Under the pieces are notes generated by a model. The model did no database searches. It was not told where the DNA came from and saw only the letters and a list, made by a program, of their open reading frames with translations. A stretch of DNA of 64,000 bases. Source: Primorskyibacter flagellatus (GTDB taxonomy: Bacteria; Pseudomonadota; Alphaproteobacteria; Rhodobacterales; Rhodobacteraceae). Below, in pieces: positions 20,783-30,408 of this stretch. Within the stretch, counting starts at the first letter, position 1. Each line of letters starts with the position of its first letter. The stretch covers positions 372,001 through 436,000 of the forward strand of contig NZ_BMFJ01000001.1 in the NCBI RefSeq assembly GCF_014638275.1. The letters run 5' to 3'. The translations under genes and the position numbers were made by a program.

Positions 20783-23700
20783 CTATTGCAGCGACCGCAC
20801 CCCGAGTTCGCTTTCGCCCCGGTTCTTCATGGCCAGCGCAACCGCATGGCTGGCGGCGGCCGTGGTGTAGTACGGGATCTTGTCATACAGCGCGACGGTG
20901 CGCATGGACCGGCTGTCCTCCACCGCCTGCGCGCCCTCGGTGGTGTTGAGCACAAGGGAAATCCCGCCGTTCTTCATGCGGTCGACGATGTTGGGACGCC
21001 CCTCGTAGACTTTGTTCACGACCTCGCAGGTCAGCCCGTTTTCCTTCAGGAAGGCTGCCGTTCCGCGCGTCGCGACGATGGAGAAACCAAGCGCCACGAG
21101 GGTGCGGGCGGTTTCCACGAGCTCAGGCGTCTTGTCGGAATCCTTGATCGACAGGAAGACCGCGCCTTCGGTCGGCAGGGTCACGCCCGCACCCATCTGG
21201 GCCTTGAGGAACGCGCGCGGGAAAGACCGGTCCCAGCCCATGACCTCGCCGGTCGACCGCATCTCGGGTCCGAGGAGCGTATCGACGCCGGGGAAGCGGG
21301 CGAAGGGCATGACCGCCTCTTTCACCGAGAACCACGGCATGTCCGGATCGGCCAGCGACATCTGGTCCGCCATGGGCAGCGGATCGTCGGGGCTGGTCCC
21401 CTTGGGGTAGGGCGGGCGCATCGGGAAGGCCGACAGCTTTTCCCCGGCCATGATCCGCGCGGCAATGGAGGCGATGGCCGAATCCGTCGCCTTGGCCACG
21501 AAGGGCACAGTGCGCGAGGCACGGGGATTGACCTCGATCAGGTAGACCTCGTTGTCCTTGACCGCGAACTGCACGTTCATCAGGCCGACGACCCCAAGGG
21601 CGCGGGCGAGGGCTTCGGTCTGGCGGGTGATCTCGGCGATGATCGGCTTGGGCAGAGAATGCGGCGGCAGGCAGCAGGCACTGTCGCCGGAATGCACGCC
21701 GGCCTCCTCGATATGCTGCATGATGCCCGCGACATGCACCGCCTCGCCGTCGCAGAGCGCGTCGACGTCGACCTCAGTCGCGTTGGAGAGATAGCTGTCG
21801 AGCAGGACGGGGCTGTCGCCGGACACCACCACAGCGTCGCGGATGTAGCGTTTCAACCCGTCCATGTCGCGCACGATCTCCATCGCGCGTCCGCCCAGCA
21901 CGTAGGAGGGGCGGATGACCAGCGGGAAGCCGATACCCTTCGCGATTTCAAGCGCTTCGGCGTCGGAATGGGCGATGCCGTTGTTCGGTTGTTTCAGGCC
22001 AAGCCGGTTGACGAGGTCCTGGAACCGCTCCCGGTCCTCGGCCAGGTCGATGGCGTCGGGCGTGGTGCCGAGGATCGGGATCCCGGCTTCCTCCAGCGCG
22101 TTGGCCAGCTTCAGCGGAGTCTGCCCGCCGAACTGGACGATGACGCCGTGCAGGGTGCCGTTGGACTGTTCAACGCGCAGGATTTCCATCACGTGTTCAA
22201 ACGTCAGCGGTTCGAAATACAGCCGGTCCGAGGTGTCGTAGTCCGTGCTCACCGTCTCCGGGTTGCAGTTGACCATGATGGTTTCGTAACCCGCGTCGGT
22301 CAGGGCGAAGCAGGCGTGGCAGCAGCAGTAGTCGAACTCGATCCCCTGACCGATCCGGTTCGGCCCGCCGCCGAGGATGACAATCTTCTTGCGATCGGAG
22401 GGGCGGGATTCGTCCTCCACCTCGCCCATCATCGGTTCTTCGTAGGTGGAATACATGTAGGGCGTCTGCGCCTCGAACTCCGCCGCGCAGGTGTCGATGC
22501 GCTTGAACACCGCGGTGATGCCCAGGTTGTGGCGGGCGCGGCGGATCTGGTCCTCGTCGCGGGCGGAGAGGGTCGCGAGGCGGGCATCGGTAAAGCCCAG
22601 CATCTTGAACCGGCGCAGGCCTTCTTCGGTCACGGGCAGGCCGTTCACCTTGATCTCGGCCTCCGCGCGCACGATCTCGCGGATCCGGGCGAGGAACCAG
22701 GGATCGAACGAGGTCACGGCCTGGATTTCGTCATCCGACAGCCCGTGACGCATGGCCTGGGCGATCACGCGGATGCGGTCGGGGGTCTGTTCGGACAACG
22801 CCTTGACGATGGCCGCCTTGTCCGGCGCGCCTTCGATCTCGATGTCGTCCAGCCCGGTCAGACCGGTTTCCATGGAGGCCAGCGCCTTCTGCAGCGATTC
22901 ATGGAAGGACCGGCCAATGGCCATGACCTCGCCAACCGACTTCATGGCGGTGGTGAGGTGGGGTTTGGAGCCGGGGAACTTCTCGAAGGCGAAGCGGGGG
23001 ATCTTGGTGACCACGTAGTCGATGGTCGGCTCAAAGCTCGCCGGGGTCACGCGGGTGATGTCGTTGTCGAGCTCGTCCAGCGTGTAGCCGACCGCGAGTT
23101 TCGCGGCGATCTTGGCAATCGGGAAGCCGGTCGCCTTCGACGCCAGCGCCGACGATCGCGACACCCGCGGGTTCATCTCGATCACCACCATGCGCCCGTC
23201 GGCGGGGTTCACCGCCCACTGCACGTTGGAGCCGCCGGTTTCCACCCCGATCTCGCGCAGGACGGCGATAGAGGCCGCGCGCATCGCCTGGTATTCCTTG
23301 TCGGTCAGGGTCAGGGCAGGGGCCACGGTGATGGAGTCGCCGGTGTGCACGCCCATGGGGTCCACGTTCTCGATGGAACAGACGATGATGGCGTTGTCGG
23401 CCTTGTCGCGCACGACCTCCATCTCGAATTCCTTCCAGCCAAGGAGGGATTCGTCGACGAGGATCTGCCCGGCCGGAGAAGCCTCCAGCCCCGAACGGCA
23501 GTAGTATTCGTAGTCGTCCCGGTTGTAGGCCACCCCGCCGCCGGTTCCGCCGAGCGTGAAGGCGGGGCGGATGATGGCGGGCAGGCCGACGTATTCGATG
23601 GCCTCCATCGCCTTGGCGAGCCCGGTGCCGATGTCGTACTTGCCGTTGACCTTGGGGGCGGAAACGATGGTCGCCTTGGGGTTTTCCAGGCCGATCCGGT

Positions 23701-24109
23701 CCATCGCCTCACGGAACAGCTTGCGGTCCTCAGCCATTTCGATGGCCTGGCGGTTGGCGCCGATCAGCTCGACCCCGAACTGTTCCAGCACGCCCATGTC
23801 GGCAAGCGACAGCGCGGTGTTCAGGCCGGTCTGTCCGCCCATGGTCGGCAGGAGCGCGTCGGGCCGCTCTTTCTCGATGATCTTGGCGACGATCTCGGGG
23901 GTGATCGGTTCGATGTAGGTGGCGTCGGCGAGGCCCGGATCGGTCATGATCGTCGCGGGGTTGGAGTTCACCAGGATGACCCTGTAACCTTCCTCGCGCA
24001 GGGCCTTGCAGGCCTGGGCGCCAGAGTAGTCGAATTCGCAGGCCTGGCCGATGATGATGGGGCCTGCACCGATGATCATGATCGACTGGATGTCGGTTCT
24101 TTTCGGCAT
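20783..24109 (-). CDS. carB: Carbamoyl-phosphate synthase large subunit
   Basis: CarB makes carbamoyl phosphate from bicarbonate, ATP and ammonia delivered by CarA, feeding arginine and pyrimidine synthesis. The 1108-aa product has two ATP-grasp halves: the first begins [20 protein letters not shown] with [13 protein letters not shown] and [20 protein letters not shown]; the second begins [18 protein letters not shown] with [14 protein letters not shown] and [20 protein letters not shown]-terminal MGS-like allosteric domain follows ([19 protein letters not shown]). ATG at 24109 starts [11 protein letters not shown]. carA is about 31 kb away on the same strand, so the subunits are not co-transcribed. 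The long open frame on the opposite strand is a coding shadow. Confidence 0.98.
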   Translation of the reverse strand: MPKRTDIQSIMIIGAGPIIIGQACEFDYSGAQACKALREEGYRVILVNSNPATIMTDPGLADATYIEPITPEIVAKIIEKERPDALLPTMGGQTGLNTALSLADMGVLEQFGVELIGANRQAIEMAEDRKLFREAMDRIGLENPKATIVSAPKVNGKYDIGTGLAKAMEAIEYVGLPAIIRPAFTLGGTGGGVAYNRDDYEYYCRSGLEASPAGQILVDESLLGWKEFEMEVVRDKADNAIIVCSIENVDPMGVHTGDSITVAPALTLTDKEYQAMRAASIAVLREIGVETGGSNVQWAVNPADGRMVVIEMNPRVSRSSALASKATGFPIAKIAAKLAVGYTLDELDNDITRVTPASFEPTIDYVVTKIPRFAFEKFPGSKPHLTTAMKSVGEVMAIGRSFHESLQKALASMETGLTGLDDIEIEGAPDKAAIVKALSEQTPDRIRVIAQAMRHGLSDDEIQAVTSFDPWFLARIREIVRAEAEIKVNGLPVTEEGLRRFKMLGFTDARLATLSARDEDQIRRARHNLGITAVFKRIDTCAAEFEAQTPYMYSTYEEPMMGEVEDESRPSDRKKIVILGGGPNRIGQGIEFDYCCCHACFALTDAGYETIMVNCNPETVSTDYDTSDRLYFEPLTFEHVMEILRVEQSNGTLHGVIVQFGGQTPLKLANALEEAGIPILGTTPDAIDLAEDRERFQDLVNRLGLKQPNNGIAHSDAEALEIAKGIGFPLVIRPSYVLGGRAMEIVRDMDGLKRYIRDAVVVSGDSPVLLDSYLSNATEVDVDALCDGEAVHVAGIMQHIEEAGVHSGDSACCLPPHSLPKPIIAEITRQTEALARALGVVGLMNVQFAVKDNEVYLIEVNPRASRTVPFVAKATDSAIASIAARIMAGEKLSAFPMRPPYPKGTSPDDPLPMADQMSLADPDMPWFSVKEAVMPFARFPGVDTLLGPEMRSTGEVMGWDRSFPRAFLKAQMGAGVTLPTEGAVFLSIKDSDKTPELVETARTLVALGFSIVATRGTAAFLKENGLTCEVVNKVYEGRPNIVDRMKNGGISLVLNTTEGAQAVEDSRSMRTVALYDKIPYYTTAAASHAVALAMKNRGESELGVRSLQ

Positions 24110-24368
24110 GGTCGTCCCCCGGCAGCGCAAATTGATGCGCGTTATAGCCACGCGAAGCCCCGGCGCAAGGCCTTGGGGCGCGGTTTCTGCGCCTTTCCGC
24201 GGCAACACCCTGCCGCGATACCGAATCGGTGCCTTGTATCTCCGGTCCGGGTGATTAGAATACATCTGGATCACAGGGGCGGTACGGGATACGTGCCGCC
24301 CTTGATACGAAGGCCCCGGAGCCACCGATGCCCGGACCGCCCCGAGAGACAAGCAAAGGAAGCCGTCC

Positions 24369-24959
24369 ATGTCCTGGACCGATGAACGAGTCGAGCTGCT
24401 CAAGAAGATGTGGACCGAAGGCCAGTCCGCCAGCCAGATCGCCAAGGAACTGGGCGGTGTCACGCGCAACGCGGTGATCGGCAAGGTGCATCGCCTCGGG
24501 CTGTCGAACCGGTCGGGCGGTCAGGCACCTGCTGCCCCCGCAAGCGCGCCCAAGGCCGAGGCCAAGCCGAAACCGGCTGCGGCCCGTCCCGCCCCCGAAC
24601 CCGCACGCGCCGCCGAGGTCGAGGATGACGACGACGAACCCCGCACCACCTCTGCCGCGCCGGCCGGTGTGCCATCGCGCAAGGCCATCGTTCCCGCGGG
24701 TCAGCCGCTGCCGCCGCAGCCATCGGCCAACGAGATCAGCCCCGAGGCTCTGGCCAAGGTCAACGAGATCGAGAAGAAGGCCAAGAAGCTCACCCTGATG
24801 GAGCTGACCGAACGGACCTGCAAATGGCCCGTCGGCGATCCGGCGACCGAGAAGTTCTGGTTCTGCGGTCTGCCCGTCCAGGCTGGCAAGCCATACTGCG
24901 AGGCCCATGTCGGCGTGGCCTTCCAACCGATGTCCTCGCGCCGCGATCGCCGCCGCTAA
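24369..24959 (+). CDS. gcrA: Global cell cycle regulator GcrA
   Basis: GcrA is an alphaproteobacterial transcription factor that binds RNA polymerase sigma70 and GANTC sites methylated by CcrM. The 196-aa product opens with the helix-turn-helix [38 protein letters not shown] and VHRLGLSNR, has a low-complexity Ala/Pro/Lys linker (residues about 50-120) and ends with the conserved [13 protein letters not shown] and [16 protein letters not shown], the sigma-binding region. ATG at 24369 follows AAAGGA. A GAATC site at about 24223 lies in its upstream region, compatible with CcrM control. It is divergent from carB. Confidence 0.96.
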   Translation: MSWTDERVELLKKMWTEGQSASQIAKELGGVTRNAVIGKVHRLGLSNRSGGQAPAAPASAPKAEAKPKPAAARPAPEPARAAEVEDDDDEPRTTSAAPAGVPSRKAIVPAGQPLPPQPSANEISPEALAKVNEIEKKAKKLTLMELTERTCKWPVGDPATEKFWFCGLPVQAGKPYCEAHVGVAFQPMSSRRDRRR

Positions 24960-24972
24960 GGCGCCGATCGGC

Positions 24973-24998
24973 TTCATCTTGCCAAAAGTACTCCGGGG
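24973..24998. repeat. Dispersed intergenic repeat, copy 1
   Basis: TTCATCTTGCCAAAAGTACT followed by CCGGGG lies just after the gcrA stop, between convergent genes. The same TTCATCTTGCC-A-rich-CCGGG pattern recurs at 34846 and, as an inverted pair, at 50795-50856. Confidence 0.6.
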
Positions 24999-25046
24999 TA
25001 GGGGCCATCGCAGATGGCTCCGCAGGGGCAGCGCCCCTGTCACAGC

Positions 25047-25982
25047 TCAGGGGGCGGCGTTGCCCATGGGCAGGGGCAGGCTGAAGGCGGGCAGGCGGAG
25101 ACGCCAGCCGGCAATTGCCTGCTCCTCCCGTTCCAGACTGCGGCGCAGTACGGGCAGCGGCAGCCTTTGCGGCTCTGTCAGCAGTGCGGCGTAAAAGGGA
25201 AAGACACCGGGCCTCAGATAGGACGACCAGTGGCAGACGCGACGCTGTGGCGGGGCGATGTCATGCCCAAGGCCGCGCAGGGCGCTGAGTGTCGCGGCAT
25301 CGTCCAGCGGCAGGGTCAGCCAGTTGCCCCTGCGCGGCGACCTTCGGCCAAGGGCCGCGTCGCGCCGATGTGGTGCGGCGATGACCTGCTCCAGTAGGCG
25401 ATCGTAAAGGCGGTTTTCCCGGCTCGTGATGCTCAGGACCTCCACCGTGCGCCCCGCGGGCGTGTCGAGCGCGGCCTCGGCGGCGCTGCTGAACTCCGCC
25501 CCCGCCAGCAGGATCGCTCGGCTCAGGGCATGGGGGGGCAGGTGCGGCAGGGCAGACAACACCACCCGCGCGCCAAGCGAATGCGCCACGGCGTGAATGG
25601 GCCGGTGCGGCGCGGCGCGGCGGATCAGGCGGATCAGCTCGGCCAGCGCGCGCCCGGCCTCTGCGGCCTGCGCGTAAGCCTGCCAGATCGATCCGCGCGC
25701 GGGCCAGCCGAAGGCCACGCCAAGCCGCTCCGGCGCCGATCCGTCCAGCCCCAGTTCGCGCGGCCAGCTGCGCGCTTTCCAACAGTCGTGATCATTGCGG
25801 AGCGAGAAGATATGCGCATGGGGGCAATGGTCGGGATGGCCGGGTTCGAACTTGAAGCCATGGATCATCAGGATCACGGGGCCGATGCCGCGCGCGGCGT
25901 CCCGGATCGTATCCGCGACGGGCAGGGCGGATCCGTGCATTGCCAGACCCTGTTCCTGCATGTTGATCCTCAACAGGGTCAT
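25047..25982 (-). CDS. Alpha/beta hydrolase of unknown substrate
   Basis: The 311-aa product shows an alpha/beta hydrolase core: VILMIHGFKFEPGHPDHCPH with the oxyanion HG, AVAHSLGARVVLSALPHLPP with the nucleophile Ser, ILLAGAEFSS, and SITSRENRLYDRLLEQV, where the acid may lie. It resembles the DUF900-like hydrolases of proteobacteria. ATG at 25982 (MTLLRINMQEQG) is chosen because upstream sequence contains the metZ leader on the other strand; a further in-frame ATG at 25961 is possible. It converges with gcrA and is divergent from metZ. Cytoplasmic; substrate unknown. Confidence 0.78.
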   Translation of the reverse strand: MTLLRINMQEQGLAMHGSALPVADTIRDAARGIGPVILMIHGFKFEPGHPDHCPHAHIFSLRNDHDCWKARSWPRELGLDGSAPERLGVAFGWPARGSIWQAYAQAAEAGRALAELIRLIRRAAPHRPIHAVAHSLGARVVLSALPHLPPHALSRAILLAGAEFSSAAEAALDTPAGRTVEVLSITSRENRLYDRLLEQVIAAPHRRDAALGRRSPRRGNWLTLPLDDAATLSALRGLGHDIAPPQRRVCHWSSYLRPGVFPFYAALLTEPQRLPLPVLRRSLEREEQAIAGWRLRLPAFSLPLPMGNAAP

Positions 25983-26069
25983 ATCCCTAGTCCGGCACCA
26001 ATCATCTAGCAGTAGGATAACCGGCGCATACGACACCTGGTTGATGGTTGGATGACAGAGCCGTAACAC

Positions 26070-26098
26070 TTGACCCGCCTCCCGCACCGGCGCTAGAC
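26070..26098 (+). promoter_or_regulatory. Probable housekeeping promoter of metZ leader
   Basis: TTGACCC at 26070-26076 and GCTAGAC at 26092-26098 are spaced 15 nt, close to the Caulobacter housekeeping pattern TTGACGS / GCTANAWC. Transcription would begin just ahead of the SAM-II aptamer at about 26105, as expected for a riboswitch leader. Confidence 0.55.
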
Positions 26099-26103
26099 AG
26101 CCG

Positions 26104-26156
26104 CCGTGGCGATTTGTTGCCGGATTGCGGGCCACACAAAACATTCCGCTAAAAGG
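26104..26156 (+). ncRNA. SAM-II riboswitch aptamer
   Basis: The leader of metZ carries the SAM-II pattern. P1 is GTGGC (26106-26110) paired with GCCAC (26131-26135). Its loop contains GATTTGTTGCCGGATTGCGG, whose GCGG (26127-26130) pairs with CCGC (26146-26149) to make the H-type pseudoknot, followed by the conserved TAAAAGG tail. SAM-II aptamers occur mainly in alphaproteobacteria upstream of methionine genes. A terminator hairpin and the metZ start follow, so control is probably by SAM-induced premature termination. The identification is by eye from known consensus. Confidence 0.88.
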
Positions 26157-26169
26157 CCAGTCGTCGGGG

Positions 26170-26203
26170 ACCCCCACGCTTGGCCGCGTCTGGGGGTTTT
26201 CAT
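26170..26203 (+). terminator. Intrinsic terminator of the SAM-II riboswitch
   Basis: ACCCCCA-CGC at 26170-26179 pairs with GCG-TC-TGGGGGT at 26186-26197, with a 2-nt bulge and 6-nt loop, followed by TTTT and CATTT. It sits 14 nt after the aptamer and 45 nt before the metZ ATG. The G-rich GGGG just upstream could compete for the C-run and act as part of an antiterminator. Confidence 0.75.
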
Positions 26204-26247
26204 TTGGCCGACCCGCCCCCCAAGTGGTCGGTCCCGGAGATGACGAG

Positions 26248-27432
26248 ATGACCAAGACCAACTGGAGCAAACGCACCACGCTCGTGCATGGCGGCACCCG
26301 CCGGTCGCAGTATGGCGAGGTAAGCGAGGCGATCTTCCTGACGCAGGGCTTCGTCTACGATACAGCCGAAGCGGCGGAGGCCAGGTTCAAGGACCTGGGC
26401 GACGACGAATTCATCTATGCCCGCTACGGCAACCCCACGGTGCGCATGTTCGAAAACCGCCTCTCGCAGATCGTGGGCTACGAGGACGGGTTCGCCTGTA
26501 CCTCTGGCATGGCGGCGGTGACGGGGGCGCTGACGGCGCTGCTGAAGGCCGGGGATCATGTTGTGGCGGCGCGGGCGCTGTTCGGATCGTGCCTCTACGT
26601 GCTTGAAGACGTGCTGGCACGCTTCGGGGTCCGCGTTACCCTGGTCGACGGTACGGACAATTCGGCCTGGACCGAGGCGATCACGGAGGACACGGCGCTG
26701 GTTTTCCTGGAATCGGTGTCCAACCCCACGCTGGAGGTCATCGACCTGGCCCATGTGGTGAAGGTCGCCCATTCCAAGGGGGCGCTTGTGGTGGTCGACG
26801 ACGCGATGGCGACGCCGATCTATTCCTATTCAGCACGGCTTGGCGCCGATCTCTGCGTGATTTCGACGACCAAGCATGTGGATGGGCAGGGGCGGATGCT
26901 TGGCGGGATGATCTGCGGCAGCAAGGACCTGATCCGCGGGCCTATCGAGGCCTACATGAAGCACACCGGCGGGGCGATGAACCCGTTTACGGCATGGGTG
27001 CAGCTGAAATCGCTCGATTCCCTTGACCTGCGCGTACGGGCGCAGGCCGCCACGGCGCTGGAGATCGCGCAGGCGCTCGAAGGTCATCCGAAACTGGCGG
27101 GCGTACGCTATCCGGGGCTCTCCAGCCATCCGCAGCACGCGGTTGCCATGGCACAGGCGGAATCGGGCGGGACCGTGATCTCCTTCGACGTGGCGGGCGG
27201 CAAGGAAACCTGCTTCCGGATGCTCAACGCGCTGGAAGTCTTCACGATCTCCAACAACTTCGCGGACAGCAAATCGATCGTGACCCATCCCGCGACGACC
27301 ACGCACCAGCGTCTGCCGCAAGAACAGAAGGACATCCTCGGCATTTCCGACGGGACGGTGCGCCTGTCGGCAGGGCTGGAGGATCCGGCGGACCTGATCG
27401 GCGACCTGATGCAGGCGCTCGACAGGATCTGA
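26248..27432 (+). CDS. metZ: O-succinylhomoserine sulfhydrylase
   Basis: This 394-aa PLP enzyme makes homocysteine from O-succinylhomoserine and sulfide, in methionine synthesis. Cys/Met-metabolism family features are IYARYGNPTVRMFENRL, CTSGMAAVTGALTALLKAGD, VVVDDAMATP and the PLP lysine in VISTTKHVDGQGRMLGG. The C-terminus carries FTISNNFADSKSIVTHPATT. ATG at 26248 follows GGAGA; a longer frame from 26125 would overlap the riboswitch and is rejected. Expression is expected to fall when SAM is high. The choice of succinyl over acetyl substrate follows the metZ subgroup and the SAM-II context. Confidence 0.93.
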   Translation: MTKTNWSKRTTLVHGGTRRSQYGEVSEAIFLTQGFVYDTAEAAEARFKDLGDDEFIYARYGNPTVRMFENRLSQIVGYEDGFACTSGMAAVTGALTALLKAGDHVVAARALFGSCLYVLEDVLARFGVRVTLVDGTDNSAWTEAITEDTALVFLESVSNPTLEVIDLAHVVKVAHSKGALVVVDDAMATPIYSYSARLGADLCVISTTKHVDGQGRMLGGMICGSKDLIRGPIEAYMKHTGGAMNPFTAWVQLKSLDSLDLRVRAQAATALEIAQALEGHPKLAGVRYPGLSSHPQHAVAMAQAESGGTVISFDVAGGKETCFRMLNALEVFTISNNFADSKSIVTHPATTTHQRLPQEQKDILGISDGTVRLSAGLEDPADLIGDLMQALDRI

Positions 27433-27536
27433 GCAGTCATCCGGTCGGGGCCCCGGTGCGTACGATCCGGTGAGATGGAAAATCCAGCGGGTCGCGCCTA
27501 TATCTGAGGGGACACCGACCCTGAAAGGGGGAGCCG

Positions 27537-28628
27537 ATGAACATTCACCCGGAGGACATGACGCCAGCGCCGGATCGCGATGATGCGGCAGAAGCGTTGC
27601 GCACATTGCGGCAATGGGCGGCTACCGCCTCGAACGCAGAGATCGGTGCGCTCGACCCGGCCGTCGCTCGGTTGCTGACCGACGGCGATTATCCCCTGCT
27701 TTCTACCGAGTATCCCGAAGATTTCGTCGCCGGTCCCGCCTATCGTGCGACCCTGCCCGATCTGCAGAACGGCCCGGCCAGCCTGATCCGCGGCTCGCGC
27801 CGGTCCATCCAGCACGTGGGGATCCACAACTTCCGCCTGCCGATCCGCTATCGGACCCGTGACGGCGGTGCGCTGACTCTGGAAAGCTCGGTCACCGGGT
27901 CGGTCAGCCTTCAGGCCGACCGCAAGGGCATCAACATGAGCCGTATCATGCGTTCCTTCTACGCCCATGCGGAAAAGACCTTCTCCTTCGAGGTGATCGA
28001 GGCGGCGCTGGACGACTACAAGACCGACCTCGACAGCCTCGATGCGCGGATCCAGATGCGGCTGTCCTACCCTCTCAAGGTCCGGTCGCTCCGGTCCGGG
28101 CTGGAAGGCTATCAGTATTACGACATCGCGCTTGAGCTGGTGGAAACTGCCGGGCAACGGCTGCGGATCCTGCATCTCGACTATGTCTATTCCTCGACCT
28201 GCCCCTGCTCTCTGGAACTGTCAGAGCACGCCAGGCGGGAACGTGGGCAACTGGCCACGCCGCATTCGCAGCGCTCGGTTGCGCGGATCTCCGTCGTGCT
28301 GACGGGAGAGGGGCGGCTTTGGTTCGAGGACCTGATCGACATGGCCCGCACCGCCGTGCCGACGGAGACGCAGGTGATGGTGAAACGCGAAGACGAACAG
28401 GCCTTTGCGGAACTAAACGCCGCGAATCCGATGTTTGTCGAAGACGCGGCGCGCCTGTTCGCGCAGGCCCTTGAGGATGATCCGCGGGTCGGAGATTTCC
28501 GGATCGTTGCGAGCCACCAGGAAAGCCTTCACAGTCACGACGCCGTGTCGATCCTGACAGAGGGTCCGACGTTCGAGGCCGCGAGCCTCGACCCGAAGCT
28601 CTTCGCGACGCTGCATCACACCCGATAA
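27537..28628 (+). CDS. folE2: GTP cyclohydrolase FolE2 (type IB)
   Basis: FolE2 converts GTP to 7,8-dihydroneopterin triphosphate, the first step of folate synthesis, using metals other than zinc if needed. The 363-aa product has the COG1469 motifs: GSRRSIQHVGIHNFRLPI, SVSLQADRKGINMSRIMR, LDYVYSSTCPCSLELSEHAR with the active-site cysteine, TPHSQRSVARISV and VASHQESLHSHDAVSI. ATG at 27537 has AAAGGGGGA upstream. It lies 104 bp after metZ. folB and folP are near 47 kb. No zinc-dependent folE is visible in the window. Confidence 0.96.
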   Translation: MNIHPEDMTPAPDRDDAAEALRTLRQWAATASNAEIGALDPAVARLLTDGDYPLLSTEYPEDFVAGPAYRATLPDLQNGPASLIRGSRRSIQHVGIHNFRLPIRYRTRDGGALTLESSVTGSVSLQADRKGINMSRIMRSFYAHAEKTFSFEVIEAALDDYKTDLDSLDARIQMRLSYPLKVRSLRSGLEGYQYYDIALELVETAGQRLRILHLDYVYSSTCPCSLELSEHARRERGQLATPHSQRSVARISVVLTGEGRLWFEDLIDMARTAVPTETQVMVKREDEQAFAELNAANPMFVEDAARLFAQALEDDPRVGDFRIVASHQESLHSHDAVSILTEGPTFEAASLDPKLFATLHHTR

Positions 28629-28710
28629 CCACTGCGGTCGCTTGGATTTTGGGCGATCAACCATAGCGCGGGCAAAAACGGCGGGAGGGGCAAATTTCCT
28701 CTCCCGTTCC

Positions 28711-29598
28711 GTGGCAAAGCCGTTACTCTCTGCCAGACGGGAGGGAACCGCCATTAACGCCGACGCCATATCTGTTCCGCAAACCGGACCGCTGCTTCAG
28801 CGCCAGCCAAGGGCGCGCGGGTTGCTCGAGGTTTCGGCAAAACTGCGGGGCGGGGTGTCGCGGATTGCGGATCTGCATCAGTCCGGATCGTTCAAGGCGC
28901 TGTTCCCGCGGGCTTTTTCCTCTGCTCTGCAGGCTGTGGTGCTGAATACCGGCGGGGGGATTACCGGCGGTGACCGCTTTCGTCTGACCGGTCGGGCGGA
29001 GCCCGGGTCGCATCTGGTGCTGACCACGCAGGCGGCCGAACGCATCTACCGCGCCCAGCCCGGAGAGGTTGGTCGCGTGCGCACCATCCTGCGGGTCGGG
29101 CCGGGCGCGCGGCTGGACTGGTTGCCGCAGGAGACCATCGTCTTTGACCGCGCGGCACTTGACCGGACGATCAATGCCGAGGTCGATCCGGAGGGACGTT
29201 TTCTGGCTGTCGAGCCTGTTATTTTCGGTCGCGCCGCCATGGGTGAAATTGTGCAAACCGGATATTTTTCTGACCGCTGGCGTGTCCGGATGGGTGAAGA
29301 ATTGATCTTTGCCGATAATTTACTGCTGGACGGCCCGGTTCAGAATCTCCTGGATCGGCCCGCCGTGGCTGGTGGTGCACGGGCCATGGCAAGCCTGCTT
29401 CTGGTGGCCCGTGACGCCGATCTTGCTCTGGACCGGCTGCGCCGCGCGCTTGGTTCCGGCGGCGGGGCGAGCCTGATCCGGCCCGGCGTGCTTTTCGCCC
29501 GAGTGCTGGCGGCGGACGGGTTCGCCCTGCGCCGAAGCCTCATCCCCGCGATCCGCGCCCTGACGGGCACCGATATTCCCAAGACCTGGATTCTCTGA
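28711..29598 (+). CDS. ureD: Urease accessory protein UreD
   Basis: UreD (UreH) is the scaffold on which UreF and UreG load nickel into apo-urease. The product matches from [20 protein letters not shown] through [45 protein letters not shown] and [12 protein letters not shown]. The start is uncertain: GTG at 28711 gives 295 aa, TTG at 28642 gives 318 aa. The only strong ribosome-binding site, GGGAGGG, lies at the right distance before an in-frame ATT at 28753 (281 aa, closest to the usual family length). It heads the urease operon, one base before ureA. Confidence 0.88.
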   Translation: MAKPLLSARREGTAINADAISVPQTGPLLQRQPRARGLLEVSAKLRGGVSRIADLHQSGSFKALFPRAFSSALQAVVLNTGGGITGGDRFRLTGRAEPGSHLVLTTQAAERIYRAQPGEVGRVRTILRVGPGARLDWLPQETIVFDRAALDRTINAEVDPEGRFLAVEPVIFGRAAMGEIVQTGYFSDRWRVRMGEELIFADNLLLDGPVQNLLDRPAVAGGARAMASLLLVARDADLALDRLRRALGSGGGASLIRPGVLFARVLAADGFALRRSLIPAIRALTGTDIPKTWIL

Positions 29599-29599
29599 T

Positions 29600-29902
29600 A
29601 TGCAGTTGACCCCCCGCGAAAAGGACAAACTTCTCATAGCGATGGCCGCGGAGGTGGCGCGGAAGCGCCTGTCTCGCGGCGTGAAACTGAACTATCCGGA
29701 GGCTGTCGCGTTGATAACCGATGCGGTGGTCGAAGGCGCGCGGGACGGCAAGTCGGTTGCGGCGCTCATGCAGGAGGGGGCCAGGGTCGTCTCGGTCGAC
29801 CAGTGCATGGAAGGCATTGCAGAGATGCTGCACGAGGTGCAGGTCGAAGCGACATTTCCGGACGGGACCAAACTCGTGACCGTCCACAATCCGATCCGAT
29901 GA
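29600..29902 (+). CDS. ureA: Urease subunit gamma
   Basis: The 100-aa product is the complete gamma subunit, with [58 protein letters not shown] all standard. It joins UreB and UreC in the nickel enzyme that splits urea into ammonia and carbamate. ATG at 29600 follows ureD directly. Gamma and beta are separate genes, as in most bacteria outside Helicobacter. Confidence 0.98.
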   Translation: MQLTPREKDKLLIAMAAEVARKRLSRGVKLNYPEAVALITDAVVEGARDGKSVAALMQEGARVVSVDQCMEGIAEMLHEVQVEATFPDGTKLVTVHNPIR

Positions 29903-29917
29903 GCTACGGGGGTTAGA

Positions 29918-30013
29918 ATGCTGAACATCATAGACAAAATCGCCGCAGCACTGGGGTTGGCTCCGGCTCCGAAACCCATTCCGGTACGGGTTGCCGGACA
30001 GGTGCGCAAGTGA
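29918..30013 (+). CDS. 31-aa small ORF between ureA and ureB
   Basis: ATG at 29918 opens a 31-codon frame reading [20 protein letters not shown] then [11 protein letters not shown]. Its TGA overlaps the GTG start of ureB as GTGA, which is the arrangement of coupled real genes. Codon third positions are moderately GC-rich. GGGGG lies about ten bases upstream. An amphipathic N-terminus followed by a Pro/Ala segment is visible; no family is recognised. It may be a true small protein or a translation-coupling leader for ureB. Confidence 0.5.
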   Translation: MLNIIDKIAAALGLAPAPKPIPVRVAGQVRK

Positions 30014-30315
30014 TCCCCGGGGAGGTCATTCCCGCCGACGGGACGCTGACCCTGAACGCCGGCAAGCAGTCGGTGACCTTGATGGTTGCGAATACCGGGG
30101 ACCGCCCGGTACAGGTCGGGTCGCATTACCACTTCGCCGAGGCGAACGAGGCGCTGGATTTCGACCGGGCTGCGGCGCGGGGAATGCGCCTGGACATCGC
30201 GGCCGGCACGGCAGTGCGGTTCGAACCCGGGCAGCGGCGCGAAGTGAATTTGATCCCGGTCTCGGGGGCGCGCACGATCTATGGGTTCAATCAGCAGGTC
30301 ATGGGGCCCCTTTAA
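30010..30315 (+). CDS. ureB: Urease subunit beta
   Basis: The 101-aa product matches the whole beta subunit: [73 protein letters not shown] and [11 protein letters not shown]. The start is GTG at 30010, overlapping the stop of the 31-aa ORF. It has no strong Shine-Dalgarno of its own, so coupling to the small ORF is likely. A 93-bp gap follows before the next small gene. Confidence 0.97.
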   Translation: MIPGEVIPADGTLTLNAGKQSVTLMVANTGDRPVQVGSHYHFAEANEALDFDRAAARGMRLDIAAGTAVRFEPGQRREVNLIPVSGARTIYGFNQQVMGPL

Positions 30316-30408
30316 TTCTCCCGGGAACCTTTCCGCGCGCGCACCGTTAATCCTTGACCTTGCCGATGCTGCGCCGCAGCATCGAGCCGTGGGTCAGGGG
30401 TGCGGCTG

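Noticed and set aside
20768..24385. 1205-aa open frame on the plus strand opposite carB
   Set aside because: It mirrors the carB codon pattern in a GC-rich genome and shows no family resemblance; CarB on the minus strand is certain.
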